The notes beneath the pieces were generated by a model that searched no databases, was not told the origin of the DNA, and saw only the letters and a list, made by a program, of their open reading frames with translations. 64,000 nucleotides of DNA from NCBI RefSeq assembly GCF_002245355.1, contig NZ_NOWF01000001.1, forward strand, positions 186,001-250,000. Reading direction: 5' to 3'. The stretch is from Paludifilum halophilum. GTDB taxonomy: Bacteria; Bacillota; Bacilli; Thermoactinomycetales; DSM-45169. Below are positions 46,660-55,033 of the stretch, one piece after another (position 1 is the stretch's first letter; every line of letters begins with the position of its first letter). A program made the position numbers and the translations under genes.

Positions 46660-46767
46660 GAGTGACCCTTGGGAATTAAATGTCAGACGAAATGTTCCAA
46701 CAGAGGGTTTTTTAATGCAGAAATGATGGTTAAAGGACAAGATACCTATTTGAAAGGAAGGGGAAAC

Positions 46768-47379
46768 ATGTCTTTTTTAGCTGAATACAAATGGTACATC
46801 CTGATTACCGCCGAAGTTTTATTCTGGGTATTTAGTATATCCTTTCTAATTCTAAGATACTGGTTTCAGCTTAATCGGGCGAGCTTAATTTTCCTGGTTC
46901 TTTTTATCGCCAATGACCTTTTTATCTTGTCTCTAGCCGTATTGGATTACATGCGAACCGGTGAATTTTCCAATTATCAACTAATCATTGCTGCGATTCT
47001 GATTTATGCTCTCACCTACGGAAAAAAAGACTTCAAGAAATTGGATGCATACCTGAAGGAAAAAGTAGAACAGTGGAAAAACCCCTTCCGTTATACCGGC
47101 CAAAACACACATAAACCCAAAACCGCCCATAAAGGAAGCAAGGCCCCCACTGGCGGAAATTTGGATTGGGAACATGCTCGGAAAGAGAGAAAGAATTGGT
47201 TTAAACATCTTTTCATTTATGCCATTGCTCATGGAATTTACTTTCTCATAAATTTACTCAAATTGGAGATTATTTCTTTCGAAACTTTATCCAATATTTC
47301 TTCCATTTGGACTATCATATTGGTGGTTGACGGTCTTTACTCCCTCTCTTTCACCATATCTCCTCGTAAAAAGAAATAA
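46768..47379 (+). CDS. integral membrane protein of unknown function
   Basis: About 203 aa from ATG 46768, chosen because AAGGAAGGGG precedes it; a longer frame begins at 46669. Three hydrophobic segments lie in the N-terminal half (WYILITAEVLFWVFSISFLI, ASLIFLVLFIANDLFILSLA, YQLIIAAILIYALTYG). A charged cytoplasmic stretch (KKDFKKLDAYLKEKVEQWK) follows, then two more segments near the C-terminus. The family is one I have seen in Bacilli as a membrane protein but cannot name. It is one of the few plus-strand genes in the locus and lies behind the TACTCAGTA palindrome. Confidence 0.75.
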   Translation: MSFLAEYKWYILITAEVLFWVFSISFLILRYWFQLNRASLIFLVLFIANDLFILSLAVLDYMRTGEFSNYQLIIAAILIYALTYGKKDFKKLDAYLKEKVEQWKNPFRYTGQNTHKPKTAHKGSKAPTGGNLDWEHARKERKNWFKHLFIYAIAHGIYFLINLLKLEIISFETLSNISSIWTIILVVDGLYSLSFTISPRKKK

Positions 47380-47441
47380 AAAAGGAGAAAAACAACCTTT
47401 TTACGGTTTTAAAAGTAAACATTCGTATTCCTTTTTAGGGT

Positions 47442-47492
47442 CAGTTTCCGTTGCACTTGCCGTCACCGAACGGCTCAGGAAACTGCTTTTTT
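47442..47492 (+). terminator. terminator after the membrane-protein gene
   Basis: Arms CAGTTTCC (47442-47449) and GGAAACTG (47478-47485) with inner pairing, followed by CTTTTTTATT. Confidence 0.7.
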
Positions 47493-47570
47493 ATTCCCTT
47501 CATTGATCTCGATTTCAACACAACACTCATCTTTACAAAAAATTTGTGGAATATGCTAATTAGGCGTGTA

Positions 47571-47588
47571 TGCTCAGTACAGTATAAT
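47571..47588 (+). promoter_or_regulatory. promoter of the FabI-like gene with TGCTCAGTA element
   Basis: TATAAT (47583-47588) is preceded at once by TGCTCAGTA (47571-47579), which occupies the spacer. A -35 near 47560 is weak. A regulator binding the CTCAGTA element would overlap the polymerase site. Confidence 0.5.
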
Positions 47589-47625
47589 AGACCTATCTGA
47601 AATCTTTTTGGGGGGGAAATTACGG

Positions 47626-48396
47626 GTGACGAAATTGATGTCTGGAAAAAACGTAGTGGTTATGGGAGTTGCTAATGATCGAAGTATAGCCTGGGGAGTC
47701 GCAAAATCACTTCATACAGCAGGTGCCAATCTAATATTCACTTATAGAAAAGAACGGTCTTACCGGAAACTATGCGATTTATTTTCCAAATTTGAAATTA
47801 AACCCCTTCATATACTCCGGTGTGATGTTTCCGATGATGAAAGTATTAAAAACACTTTTGTTGAGATAAAACAAATAGCGGGGAGCATTCACGGGTTAGT
47901 TCATTCCATCGCTTATGCAGAAAAGGATGATTTACAAGGGGAGTACTTCGATACTTCACGCCCAGGATATCTTTTAGCTCATAGTATAAGCTCCTATTCA
48001 CTTATTGCAGTTGCTAGAGAAGCGCAAAAGATTATGACCCATGGCGGAAGTATTGTTACGCAGTCATACATCGGGGCTGAACGTTTCGTAGAGAACTACA
48101 ATGTAATGGGCCCTGCAAAGGCGGCATTAGAAGCCAATGTAAGATATTTAGCAGACAATCTCGGAAAGTATAATATTCGGGTTAATGCTGTCTCCTCTGG
48201 GCCGATCCGTACCCTTTTAGCAAAAGGCACTGCCGGTATGAACGGTTTATTGCGTACCAGAGCAGAGAAAGCCCCCCTCAGACGAAACGTGGATCAAAAT
48301 GAAGTAGGTGACGCAACCTTATTCTTGCTTAGTTCCTTGTCTAGAGGTATAACAGGTGAAGTACTTCATGTAGACGCTGGATATCATATAAGATGA
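47626..48396 (+). CDS. enoyl-ACP reductase (FabI-like)
   Basis: About 256 aa. It has the FabI nucleotide loop (GVANDRSIAWGVAKSL), HSIAYAEKDDLQGEY and the active site Tyr-x6-Lys in NYNVMGPAKAALEA, then RVNAVSSGPIRTLLAKG and GEVLHVDAGYHI. It reduces trans-2-enoyl-ACP. GTG 47626 follows a G7 ribosome site by ten bases; ATG 47638 is possible. It is transcribed alone and opposite to the cluster, from its own promoter. It may complete the local fatty acid synthase or serve as a resistant copy of an antibiotic target. FabV at 13966 is a second, unrelated enoyl reductase. Confidence 0.93.
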   Translation: MTKLMSGKNVVVMGVANDRSIAWGVAKSLHTAGANLIFTYRKERSYRKLCDLFSKFEIKPLHILRCDVSDDESIKNTFVEIKQIAGSIHGLVHSIAYAEKDDLQGEYFDTSRPGYLLAHSISSYSLIAVAREAQKIMTHGGSIVTQSYIGAERFVENYNVMGPAKAALEANVRYLADNLGKYNIRVNAVSSGPIRTLLAKGTAGMNGLLRTRAEKAPLRRNVDQNEVGDATLFLLSSLSRGITGEVLHVDAGYHIR

Positions 48397-48430
48397 AAAA
48401 CTCCCTTTTATCCCTCTTAAAAATTGCCGT

Positions 48431-48486
48431 ATAAAAACCCTTCCCATGTGAACCATTGATTGCTGTTCATATGGGAAGGGTTTATA
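48431..48486. terminator. bidirectional terminator between convergent FabI and ACP genes
   Basis: A 23-bp stem with one mismatch (48431-48453 with 48464-48486) separates the FabI-like gene (+) from the end of the minus-strand operon. Confidence 0.85.
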
Positions 48487-48503
48487 TAAGGTTTACCAGT
48501 CAT

Positions 48504-48746
48504 CTAGCTCTGTTTCTCAACAAACTGAGTAATTGCTTCGATATTTTTAAACGTATCAGTCCGAATCGATCCGAGTTGGAGCTGATACTCGTCTTTTAAA
48601 GCAGAGATAAAACGAAGTACATCAATCGAATCCAAGCCAAATGAGGACTCCGGTCCAAACAACACTTGATTGGATTCGATTTCCTCTGGTTTCATATCCA
48701 ATTCGTATGTTTTAACAAACAACTCTTTCATTTTTTGTTCATTCAT
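48504..48746 (-). CDS. acyl carrier protein
   Basis: An 80-aa acidic protein with the phosphopantetheine site at Ser in FGLDSIDVLRF and a helical ACP outline. It starts six bases after the KAS III stop and ends the long minus-strand operon. Primary ACP usually has the site GADSLDTVE, so this is a specialised carrier. Its likely clients are the KAS III, the AMP ligase, the acyltransferases and the Fab-like enzymes of the locus. Confidence 0.92.
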   Translation of the reverse strand: MNEQKMKELFVKTYELDMKPEEIESNQVLFGPESSFGLDSIDVLRFISALKDEYQLQLGSIRTDTFKNIEAITQFVEKQS

Positions 48747-48752
48747 TTGATA

Positions 48753-49808
48753 TCACTCTCCTGATCCTGTTTGATGATAATAACGCAAGCACAACGATCC
48801 CCATAAAAATCCGGCTCCAATTCCGGCCATTATCATATAGTCTCCATGATGTATTGCCTTTCTTTCCATCGCTTCATGCAGAACCGTAAATACGGTGGCA
48901 GCCCCGGTATTTCCAAATCGGTCCACGTTGACAATCGCTTTTTCCATCGGCTGTTGCAAGTTTTCCATCACGTTCTTGAGAATATTGAAATTCGCTTGAT
49001 GGACAAAAAAGTGATCAATATCGTCAATTTCCAGATCAGCCCGCTGTGCTGTGGTCAACATCGTTTTCGGCAATTGCCTCGTTGCCTCTCTCCAAACAGC
49101 ACGCCCATCCATTTTTAAATATTGACCTCTCTCCGCCACTGAAAACTCGCTGGTAGGTTGTTTGGAACCACCGGAAGGGATTTGGACACTGTACGAAAGG
49201 TCAGATTGTAAATCCCAAGATAAAAATCCATATCCTTCCTCGGTTTTCCCTAAAATTAAGGCACCCGCTGCATCCCCGAAAAATACTCTGGTTGTGCGGT
49301 CAAACGGATCGGTTACACGGGACATACAGTCTGCTCCGATTACTAGCACATGCTTGGTTTTTTCATTTTGCAAAAGATGGCAACCTAACCAAACCCCATA
49401 TACACCGCCTGCGCATGCAACCTGGTTCAAATCGATAGGAATCGCCTGATCCGCTCCCAATTCTTCTTTTATAATCAGTGCGGTAGAAGGGAGGAGTTGA
49501 TCAAAGGTAAACGTCGATACCACAATCGCATCCAAATCTTTCGGATGGATCCCCCCATTATGAAGAGCTTGTTTAGCCGCGCCGATACACATATCCGATG
49601 TATACTTTCCTTCTTCTAAAAATCTCCGTTCCCTGATTCCAGTCTTATTGACAATCCACTCATCAGTGGTGTCTAGCCTGGCGGTCAGATCCCGATTGGT
49701 AATAATCTTATCCGGAATATACATACCCGTTCCCAAAAAGCTTACCGGAACTTGGAGACCACTGGATGACAGTGGAGAAACCGCGTCCCCGATCACATTA
49801 GTTTCCAA
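48753..49808 (-). CDS. beta-ketoacyl-ACP synthase III (FabH-like)
   Basis: A 351-aa initiating condensing enzyme with Cys in QVACAGGVYG (about 131), His in VHQANFNIL (about 270) and Asn in RFGNTGAATV (about 300), all intact. KAS III primes fatty acid or polyketide chains from an acyl-CoA. In this operon the starter may come from the TPP enzyme, aldehyde dehydrogenase and AMP ligase just upstream. The TTG start 49808 follows AAGGAG and overlaps the TPP-enzyme gene by 11 bases. A leader of about 20 residues precedes the conserved GTGMYIPDK. Confidence 0.94.
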   Translation of the reverse strand: METNVIGDAVSPLSSSGLQVPVSFLGTGMYIPDKIITNRDLTARLDTTDEWIVNKTGIRERRFLEEGKYTSDMCIGAAKQALHNGGIHPKDLDAIVVSTFTFDQLLPSTALIIKEELGADQAIPIDLNQVACAGGVYGVWLGCHLLQNEKTKHVLVIGADCMSRVTDPFDRTTRVFFGDAAGALILGKTEEGYGFLSWDLQSDLSYSVQIPSGGSKQPTSEFSVAERGQYLKMDGRAVWREATRQLPKTMLTTAQRADLEIDDIDHFFVHQANFNILKNVMENLQQPMEKAIVNVDRFGNTGAATVFTVLHEAMERKAIHHGDYMIMAGIGAGFLWGSLCLRYYHQTGSGE

Positions 49809-51552
49809 TAGTGATATTCTCCTTTCCAGGAAAATCTCCCTCGATCTCTTGTATTCCTGGTGGTATATCGTGAAGTTGAACAGGAATTTCCACGATGACA
49901 GTCTTTCCCTCCTCCTGAGACCGATGTGCCTTTTGTAAATTTTGTTTCAATTGTGTTTTATCCGTAATTTCCATACACTCGATTTGGGGATGTTCTGTCA
50001 CCCATTGAAAGAGATCGGACGGTAAGGAAGTAAAATGAAATCTGGAATGATCAGATGAGGGATGATCCTGTTGGTTCCATTGATGCTGGAGCCAGCCATA
50101 TCCACCGTTTTTTAAAACGATATACATGACGGGGATTTTCTGCTCAGCTACCGTCTTCAAGTCACTTCCAAATAATTGGAAAGCACCATCTCCTACCCAT
50201 GCAATGACAGGCCGTTCCTTAACGGCTAGCTTTACGCCCGCAACAGCGGCTGCTCCAAAACCCAAGCTGGTTTGGTCGCTCGGTAATACTGCCCCCCCTT
50301 CCGAGCCGCAGGAATAGTAGGGATAAAAATAGGACCACATATCCTGCAACCCGTTTTCCTGGACGAGAATCCGATCTTTAGCCACTAATTGGTTCATTGC
50401 ATCCAATACTTCCACTACATGAATAGAGGGATCGGTGCGGGCGTCCTCCAAGCATTTTTTCGCTCTTTGGAATAGCTGCTCTCTATGAACCTGAATGTGT
50501 TGAACCCATTTTTTGTTTGGAACCAGCGGTTCCTTTTCAAACTCTTTTAGCCATCGTTCTACTACTAATCCCCCGTCCCCCAGCATATGCATCCCGGGAT
50601 ATTCCAAGGACCAGTCATTGGGTTCAATATTCACCTGAATTAATGTTGCTTTCGCATTTATTCGTTCCCAGCCGAATGTAGCTGTCTCCTCCAAGCGACT
50701 TCCTATCACAACTACCATGTCTGTCTCTTCCCACAAACGACAGATCGGTTCGGTCGCATACAAGCCCGACAGTCCACAAAAAAGAGGATGATCTTCCGGA
50801 ACCGCTCCCCTTCCTGAAGCTGTTACAAATAAAGCGGCCCCCCATTGCTCAACAAAACGAATGATTTCATTTCTCGCCTTGGATTTTCTCATACCACCTC
50901 CTAACAGGAGTAGAGGGCGATTACTGCTTCGAATCAACTCAAGGGATTGTGCAACACTGGCTTCATCAGGAAGAAACCGTCTTACCGTCAAAGCTTCCCA
51001 AGCCTTTTTTCTAGGTATTTTTTCTTCAAACAATTGTTCGGGAATTTCAATATAAACCGGTCCCCGGGTTCCGTTTGCAGCTAGAATAGCCCCTTTTTCC
51101 AAAGCCCAGCATAACCGATCCGGATGATCCACACGATATGACCACTTTACCAGCGGTTGTACAAGGGATAATTGATCAAGTTCTTGAAATGCTTTTGTAC
51201 CTAAACGGTTTATAGAAGTTCCCGTTGCGACGAGAATGAGTGGGGTCGCCAGCAATTTAGCCTCCAATAGACCCGTAAGTGTATTGGTGAGAGCGGGTCC
51301 TTTTCCTACCACACAAACCCCAGGTTTTTCTGATTCCATGGCATGTCCAACAGCCATAAATACCGCATTGCGCTGATCCTTGCATAAAATCATACGTGCC
51401 GATGGCTTTTTTTCTAATGCTTTTAGAAAGCCTAAATCATCACTGGGTAAACCGAATATTTCCGTAACTCCGATATGATCCAGATAGTCGACAACCGCTT
51501 CCCATGGATTTTCATACGTAAACAATTTACTCACCTTTCCCCTCGAAGACAT
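49798..51552 (-). CDS. thiamine-diphosphate-dependent enzyme (acetolactate synthase/benzoylformate decarboxylase superfamily)
   Basis: About 584 aa with the three-domain layout of this superfamily: an N-terminal PYR domain (GVTEIFGLPSDD), a middle domain (RPLLLLGGGMRKSKA) and a C-terminal PP domain with the TPP/Mg motif GDGAFQLFGSD and LKNGGYGW (about 455-485). The activating Glu of most members aligns with Gln in KDQRNAVFMAVG (about residue 58). It could decarboxylate a 2-oxo acid or join two oxo compounds. Alternative starts are 51552 and GTG 51537. It overlaps the aldehyde dehydrogenase gene, suggesting a two-step conversion of an oxo acid to an acyl group. Confidence 0.85.
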   Translation of the reverse strand: MSSRGKVSKLFTYENPWEAVVDYLDHIGVTEIFGLPSDDLGFLKALEKKPSARMILCKDQRNAVFMAVGHAMESEKPGVCVVGKGPALTNTLTGLLEAKLLATPLILVATGTSINRLGTKAFQELDQLSLVQPLVKWSYRVDHPDRLCWALEKGAILAANGTRGPVYIEIPEQLFEEKIPRKKAWEALTVRRFLPDEASVAQSLELIRSSNRPLLLLGGGMRKSKARNEIIRFVEQWGAALFVTASGRGAVPEDHPLFCGLSGLYATEPICRLWEETDMVVVIGSRLEETATFGWERINAKATLIQVNIEPNDWSLEYPGMHMLGDGGLVVERWLKEFEKEPLVPNKKWVQHIQVHREQLFQRAKKCLEDARTDPSIHVVEVLDAMNQLVAKDRILVQENGLQDMWSYFYPYYSCGSEGGAVLPSDQTSLGFGAAAVAGVKLAVKERPVIAWVGDGAFQLFGSDLKTVAEQKIPVMYIVLKNGGYGWLQHQWNQQDHPSSDHSRFHFTSLPSDLFQWVTEHPQIECMEITDKTQLKQNLQKAHRSQEEGKTVIVEIPVQLHDIPPGIQEIEGDFPGKENITIGN

Positions 51553-52763
51553 TCACCCACTGCTTGGGATACTAAAATGGGCTTAAAAGAAAGCTTCCCA
51601 TTATAACTGATATAATTAGCCATCGGCCCATACCCGCCAAAGGGACTGTTACCGTCATCGATGGAAAGAAGCGTTGTATTGATCGTAACGGTATGTCGTT
51701 TCTTTAATACGTCCACTACATTATCCGCCTTACCATAAACACTGGCACCCAGCGCTCTTTCCATAAAAAAACCAGAACGAAGCAAGTCTATTAACTTATC
51801 CTCGTCGCAATAGCGGACTACATTAAACACCGGGGAAAAAAACTCTACAATCTCAAAGTTTTCCTCAAAATCCCGTAATAAAACAGTGGGTTCGATAATG
51901 CGCTTACGGAAATTTACAGAGCCGCCACGGACGATATCGGAATGGTGTCGGTGTAAGTACTGAGATGCCAACTCTAAAGGACTGTCATAATAAATGGGAC
52001 CCCAATCTGCTTCAGCGTCGGTATTATCGCCGAATGTTAAGGAATCTAATTTACGGGTAAGCATTTCAGTAAAAGTTGGCAGATGAGACTCATGAACAAA
52101 AAGAACGTCCGGACCCAAACAATCTTGCCCTGAATTGAGTAATCGTATATCGATTGCATCGGAAACAGCTGATTCCAGATCGGCACCTGGGCCAACAATA
52201 AACGGGTTAACACCTTGACCAAAAAAGAGATAAATTTGCTCTTTATTTAATTGTAGTTTTATCTCCTCTGCATTTTTGTAAGCACCTGTAAATACAATCA
52301 AATCAGCTTCTGAAACATGTTGTTTGATAAACTTGCGTTGAGAGATCGGTTGAATCTTAATCGGCAGGCGGTGTACATCTTGAAGCAGTTGATGGAGACG
52401 AATTAACTGTTCTTTAACCTGGCTCGAGGGACGAAAGTGCATTTCTTTTACAAATAATGATGGTACTAACAAATACAGCACATAGGAGTAAAGAATCACA
52501 TTTGAAGGCATAAAGACAACCATTCGATTCAGTTGTGGTGGAGAATGAGTCAATACCTCATGAATAGCACCTTCCAATGTGGAGATCGCTGCATCTACCT
52601 CATACGATGCGGATCGATGGAGAGAAATCCCCGTTAAAATATTCATTACAGATAGTCGGTTTTCTTTCAGGAATCGAATGGTCTTCTCCAGAGATTCTAA
52701 CCGGTCAGGAAAGGACACTTGATTTCGTTCATGATCAGTCCAACTTTGAATGAGGTATGACAT
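51531..52763 (-). CDS. aldehyde dehydrogenase family protein, possibly acylating
   Basis: About 410 aa from ATG 52763 (GGAGGG upstream), shorter than the usual 480-500. The catalytic Cys is present in NSGQDCLGPDVLFV (about residue 213), and the C-terminal signature SPFGGYGPMANYISYNGKLS is recognisable. The usual LELGG motif with the general-base Glu reads YLFFGQGVNP, so the Glu is missing, as in CoA-acylating aldehyde dehydrogenases. It may turn an aldehyde into an acyl-thioester or reduce an acyl group. It overlaps the AMP-ligase gene by 29 bases and the TPP-enzyme gene by 22. Confidence 0.8.
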   Translation of the reverse strand: MSYLIQSWTDHERNQVSFPDRLESLEKTIRFLKENRLSVMNILTGISLHRSASYEVDAAISTLEGAIHEVLTHSPPQLNRMVVFMPSNVILYSYVLYLLVPSLFVKEMHFRPSSQVKEQLIRLHQLLQDVHRLPIKIQPISQRKFIKQHVSEADLIVFTGAYKNAEEIKLQLNKEQIYLFFGQGVNPFIVGPGADLESAVSDAIDIRLLNSGQDCLGPDVLFVHESHLPTFTEMLTRKLDSLTFGDNTDAEADWGPIYYDSPLELASQYLHRHHSDIVRGGSVNFRKRIIEPTVLLRDFEENFEIVEFFSPVFNVVRYCDEDKLIDLLRSGFFMERALGASVYGKADNVVDVLKKRHTVTINTTLLSIDDGNSPFGGYGPMANYISYNGKLSFKPILVSQAVGECLRGER

Positions 52764-54219
52764 ACTGCACTTCCCTCCTATCATCATTAGCAGTGAAATA
52801 AGACGATTTCCTTTTATTAACTGCCATTTCTCTCAACTTAACTAGATCGACCTTTCCGTTGTGATTAAGCGGGAAATTCTTTATAATCCAAATTTCATTC
52901 GGTCTTTCATAAGAGAACAATAAAGGATAGATTTGTTTTTTCCAAAACCGAGTCGAGCGAGTTTCCTGATCTTCAATGAAAAAATGAAGAAAACAGCCTT
53001 TTCTTTCCTCATCCAGTGCAATAACTTTTACCGAACAACCGCATTCTTCTATTTTTCTTTCCAGGCTGGCAGGATAGAGTGTATACCCCATACGGTGTAC
53101 GGCATGTTTTCTACCGATCACATGAAGATTTCCGTCAGAATCAAAGAAGCCCAGATCACCGGTGTCATACCACTTTGATTTAGGCGGTACAATTATTCCG
53201 TTTGAATCCAGGTACCCCTCCATCAAGCCATGAGACCGTACCCAAATCCCCCCTGTTTGGAAGGTAGAAACCTCCTCTTCATTATCATCCATGATTTGAA
53301 CGTCGACTCCCTTCAAAGGATTACCGCATGCTCTTGGGTTTTTCAGATTAGCAACAGCCACATTCCCTACCTCGGTCAAACCATATCCATCCAGAAGGAA
53401 CCGGCCAAAGGTTTGATAAAATTGATCAATGAGATGTTTTGAAAGCGGGGCCCCTCCAACGCACCACATTCTTACCCGATGCATCTGTTCAACCATTTCC
53501 GGTTTTTTTTGCATCAAATCCAACAGAGAATAGTAGGTTGAGGGGGCAGCATCTATAACCGTTACCCCTTTCTTTAAAATAAGGTTTACCACTTGGTTAA
53601 GCATGTGGTATTGGGGAATGACTAAAGAACACTGCTGTTGCCACCAAATCAACAGAATGGAAAGCCCATAATAGTGAGAAAACGGAAGCAAAGGCATTAA
53701 CACATCATCATGACGGTAACCCATGGCCATCCGTGTTTTTTCAATATTATCCCAGATCGATCGCCCGGATTTAACGATCCCTTTCGGTTCCCCCGTGGAC
53801 CCGGACGACCACAGAATCACTGCATCTCTCCTTTCTTTCCAATTCGCGAAGGTAAATGATTGAGTGGGATTGGGCAGATCTTCAGCTTGTTGTATACACT
53901 CTTCATAAAAGAATGTGTGGTTATTCTTTGGATCCTTCCCATCTGAATTCCCTAGCAGCTTCCATCGAACATTCGTCCTTGATAGCATCTCATCGGTTTT
54001 TTTTGAAGTTTGTTGGTGGTCAACAAGAATGATAGAGGTGTCCAGGTGAATCAATGAAAAAAGCGCCACAGAAAAGGAATAGGAAGTTTTCCCTTTAAGC
54101 AATACCCGGTCTCCGCTTTTTACCCCTATGTTACGGAGATATTCGGCAAAGCGGACAAGGTCACGCTCAAACTGTTCTTTTGTATAAAATTTTCTAGGCG
54201 TGATCACTTTAGCCGTCAT
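52735..54219 (-). CDS. acyl-AMP ligase / acyl-CoA or acyl-ACP synthetase
   Basis: About 494 aa of the adenylate-forming (ANL) family. It has the P-loop-like LWSSGSTGEPKGIVKSG, the aromatic SHYYGLSILL region, DGYGLTEVG, the YDTGDLG hinge approach and the C-terminal Lys in LNHNGKVDLVKL. It activates a carboxylic acid as acyl-AMP and passes it to CoA or a carrier. ATG 54219 has GGAG eleven bases upstream and is preferred over GTG 54231. In context it may load a starter acid onto the ACP at 48504. Confidence 0.9.
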   Translation of the reverse strand: MTAKVITPRKFYTKEQFERDLVRFAEYLRNIGVKSGDRVLLKGKTSYSFSVALFSLIHLDTSIILVDHQQTSKKTDEMLSRTNVRWKLLGNSDGKDPKNNHTFFYEECIQQAEDLPNPTQSFTFANWKERRDAVILWSSGSTGEPKGIVKSGRSIWDNIEKTRMAMGYRHDDVLMPLLPFSHYYGLSILLIWWQQQCSLVIPQYHMLNQVVNLILKKGVTVIDAAPSTYYSLLDLMQKKPEMVEQMHRVRMWCVGGAPLSKHLIDQFYQTFGRFLLDGYGLTEVGNVAVANLKNPRACGNPLKGVDVQIMDDNEEEVSTFQTGGIWVRSHGLMEGYLDSNGIIVPPKSKWYDTGDLGFFDSDGNLHVIGRKHAVHRMGYTLYPASLERKIEECGCSVKVIALDEERKGCFLHFFIEDQETRSTRFWKKQIYPLLFSYERPNEIWIIKNFPLNHNGKVDLVKLREMAVNKRKSSYFTANDDRREVQYVIPHSKLD

Positions 54220-54262
54220 ATTTGGATTCACTCCTAATCAATTTCTATAAAAGACGACGAAA

Positions 54263-55033
54263 TTAATATTTTCCTAATAAACCCCTTTTTATTGCTTCCT
54301 TTTCGCATAACCGAAAGATCCCAACTCCTAAACAAAAGTAAACGAAGGAATTTGTCAGCAAAAATACAAAGTCTCCAGCGGAGAATTCCCACAGGGAAAC
54401 ATGATCAATCATCGTTTGTTTCAACATGTCCACTCCATAGATAAAAGGAAAATACTTAAGAAAAGGAGCTTTTTCTATCGGCATATAAATAAAGGACATG
54501 ATCAAAAATTGAAATAATATCAAGAGATTATCCACTTGTTTAATCAAGATACAGATCCCTGCTACAATAAAACCGATCCCAAACATACTAAACAAAGTTA
54601 AAAGCAAAATCGGAATAATACCAACCAAATCCACATTTAAATATACTCCTGTCGTCACCATGGATGCGATCGTTAACAACACTACGCCCGATGATTGGAT
54701 GAGAACCTTTCCGATCATTCTGCTCAATAGGATCTTCCAAACGGAAATCGGGGTCATATATAGTTGGTCCATCGTTCCTCTCTGTATATCTGTATAGACT
54801 TCCCAACCAATGGACTGCATGGCTGCCAGAGCAAAAATCCAAATGATATAGCCGGCAACAACATATTCAATTTTCTCTCCAAACTGATCCATTTGTCCGG
54901 CAAAAGTATTAAATCCCAGAAAAAGCGCCATGAGTATCATGTAAAAGATAAAAAACTCAAGAAGAGTGTTCGTCAGGTATCTTCTAAATTCGATGTATTG
55001 TTTAAAGATATTACTCTTGAACATGGACAGCAT
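54263..55033 (-). CDS. ABC-2 type transporter permease
   Basis: A 256-aa protein with six hydrophobic segments (LEFFIFYMILMALFLGF, VVAGYIIWIFALAAM and others) and the amphipathic EVYTDIQRGTMDQLYMTPIS typical of ABC-2 (DrrB-like) permeases. It overlaps the ATPase gene by 23 bases. Lying within the biosynthetic operon, it most likely exports the product or protects the producer. Confidence 0.9.
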   Translation of the reverse strand: MLSMFKSNIFKQYIEFRRYLTNTLLEFFIFYMILMALFLGFNTFAGQMDQFGEKIEYVVAGYIIWIFALAAMQSIGWEVYTDIQRGTMDQLYMTPISVWKILLSRMIGKVLIQSSGVVLLTIASMVTTGVYLNVDLVGIIPILLLTLFSMFGIGFIVAGICILIKQVDNLLILFQFLIMSFIYMPIEKAPFLKYFPFIYGVDMLKQTMIDHVSLWEFSAGDFVFLLTNSFVYFCLGVGIFRLCEKEAIKRGLLGKY

